DNA of 30,706 nucleotides from assembly GCA_045534775.1 (NCBI GenBank), contig JAZSKI010000052.1:1-30706 (forward strand). The letters run 5' to 3'. Made by a program: the position numbers and the translations under genes. Positions 30,000-30,706 of the stretch are shown one piece after another. A model generated the notes under the pieces. That model was not told the DNA's origin. It did not search any database and was given only the letters and a program-made list of their open reading frames with translations. Each line of letters begins with the position of its first letter. The stretch's first letter is position 1. This stretch comes from JAZOTK01 sp045534775. Its GTDB lineage: Bacteria; Bacillota; Clostridia; RUG12999.

Positions 30000-30029
30000 A
30001 TTTTATCACAAAGCATAGGGGTTTGTAAA
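30000..30029 (-). promoter_or_regulatory. Promoter of the AraC-flippase-mazG operon
   Basis: On the minus strand TTTACA (30024-30029) and TAAAAT (30000-30005) are 18 bases apart, with an extended -10 TGA just before the hexamer. Confidence 0.5.
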
Positions 30030-30091
30030 GGGATACACAAGAAAAATATAAAAATTAATAAAATTTTTACAAATACAAATCGGAACATCTG

Positions 30092-30100
30092 TGATATGAT
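30092..30100 (+). promoter_or_regulatory. Extended -10 promoter for the phosphohexomutase gene
   Basis: TGATATGAT (30092-30100) is an extended -10 element. The -35 position 17 bases upstream is weak (ATACAA), so this promoter may need an activator; the divergent AraC protein is an obvious candidate, by inference only. The leader would be about 90 bases. Confidence 0.4.
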
Positions 30101-30196
30101 GTAGTTATGAGGAAAATGGACTCAGACAGTACACAGCACCAACGAGGTGGTTATATTAAATATAATTTTTAAATTATGCGAAAGGGGAAACAGACA

Positions 30197-30706
30197 ATGG
30201 TAAAATTCGGAACAGGTGGCTGGAGAGCTATAATAGCTGATGAATTTACAAAAACTAATATACAGCTTTTGGCACAGGGACTGGCAAATAAAATGAAAAG
30301 GGAGAAGGCAGAAGAATTAGTTATAGGATATGACAGAAGATTTATGTCGGATATAGGTGCAAAATGGGCGGCAGAGGTATTGGCGGCAAACGGAATAAAG
30401 GTTATGTTTGTGGCACAGAATGCGCCTACACCTCTTATTATGTTTGCGGTTAAAGAATACGGCTGTAAATACGGTATGGCGGTAACTGCCAGCCATAATC
30501 CCGCTGAATATAACGGCATAAAGGTGTTTACGGAAGGCGGCAGAGATGCCGATGAGAAGGTGACGCAGCTTTTGGAGCAGGAAATCGAAAAGGTGACAGT
30601 CGTAAAGGCGGTGGACTTCGATAAAGCGAAAGAAGAAGGCAGTATTAAAATTATAGAACCCTTCAATGATTATATAGACAGCATTCTCAATATGATAGAT
30701 TTGGGA
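30197..30706 (+). CDS. Phosphoglucomutase/phosphomannomutase family protein, N-terminal part
   Basis: The first 170 residues of an alpha-D-phosphohexomutase are present; the gene runs off the right edge (the family is about 450-580 residues). It begins VKFGTGGWRAIIADEFTKTN and carries the active-site phosphoserine loop TASHNPAEYNGIK (phosphoserine about S99). The enzyme interconverts hexose 1- and 6-phosphates, feeding nucleotide-sugar and envelope or glycogen synthesis. Substrate choice (glucose, mannose or glucosamine) is set by the C-terminal domains, which are not in view. AAAGGGGAAA (30181-30190) lies six bases before the ATG. It diverges from the AraC gene. Confidence 0.9.
   Translation, partial: MVKFGTGGWRAIIADEFTKTNIQLLAQGLANKMKREKAEELVIGYDRRFMSDIGAKWAAEVLAANGIKVMFVAQNAPTPLIMFAVKEYGCKYGMAVTASHNPAEYNGIKVFTEGGRDADEKVTQLLEQEIEKVTVVKAVDFDKAKEEGSIKIIEPFNDYIDSILNMIDLG

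Noticed and set aside
1..30706. CRISPR arrays, tRNA or rRNA genes, phage or plasmid modules, known defence systems
   Set aside because: I saw no regularly spaced repeats, no tRNA-like cloverleaf, no rRNA segment and no gene of those types on either strand.

Overview
This window is a chromosomal segment of an anaerobic Firmicute, most likely class Clostridia. The evidence is the gene order of a complete S10-spc-alpha ribosomal protein cluster, strong AGGAGG-type ribosome binding sites, frequent TTG and GTG starts, zinc-type S14, S4 and L36, and a KOW-domain gene between map and infA. No rRNA gene is present, so I cannot place it below class.

Layout. Positions 1-950 are an accessory patch: the tail of a four-helix-bundle protein, a small membrane protein, and a decayed C-terminal fragment of a family 2 glycoside hydrolase. 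A LysR-type regulator (minus) whose start codon cannot be found faces malQ (plus) across a short divergent promoter region with an 11-bp inverted repeat, followed by a small DMT/YdcZ transporter. A strong promoter at 4106-4134 and a structured leader of about 300 nt then introduce the ribosomal operon (4437-19966): rpsJ rplC rplD rplW rplB rpsS rplV rpsC rplP rpmC rpsQ rplN rplX rplE rpsN rpsH rplF rplR rpsE rpmD rplO secY adk map KOW infA rpmJ rpsM rpsK rpsD rpoA rplQ. It closes with a strong hairpin terminator. These genes supply most of the large and small ribosomal subunit proteins, the Sec channel, the alpha subunit of RNA polymerase, IF-1 and N-terminal methionine removal.

Downstream, a membrane family 2 glycosyltransferase (minus) diverges from a radA-ispE-gntR operon (plus). 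That operon converges on a minus-strand operon reading from high to low coordinates: AraC regulator, SpoVB/YabM-like flippase, mazG, HU, rqcP (yabO), dut. The convergence point holds a frameshifted IS3-family transposase remnant and a bidirectional terminator. The window ends inside a phosphohexomutase gene divergent from the AraC gene.

Most of the window is conserved housekeeping DNA and I see no new multi-gene defence or mobile system. The most interesting signals are cis-regulatory. The rpsJ leader has two mutually exclusive 7-bp pairings, there are unusual stem-loops in the rpsJ-rplC and rpsH-rplF gaps, and there are symmetric operator-like dyads in two divergent promoter regions. Hairpins and promoters were found by eye; no folding program or database search was run.
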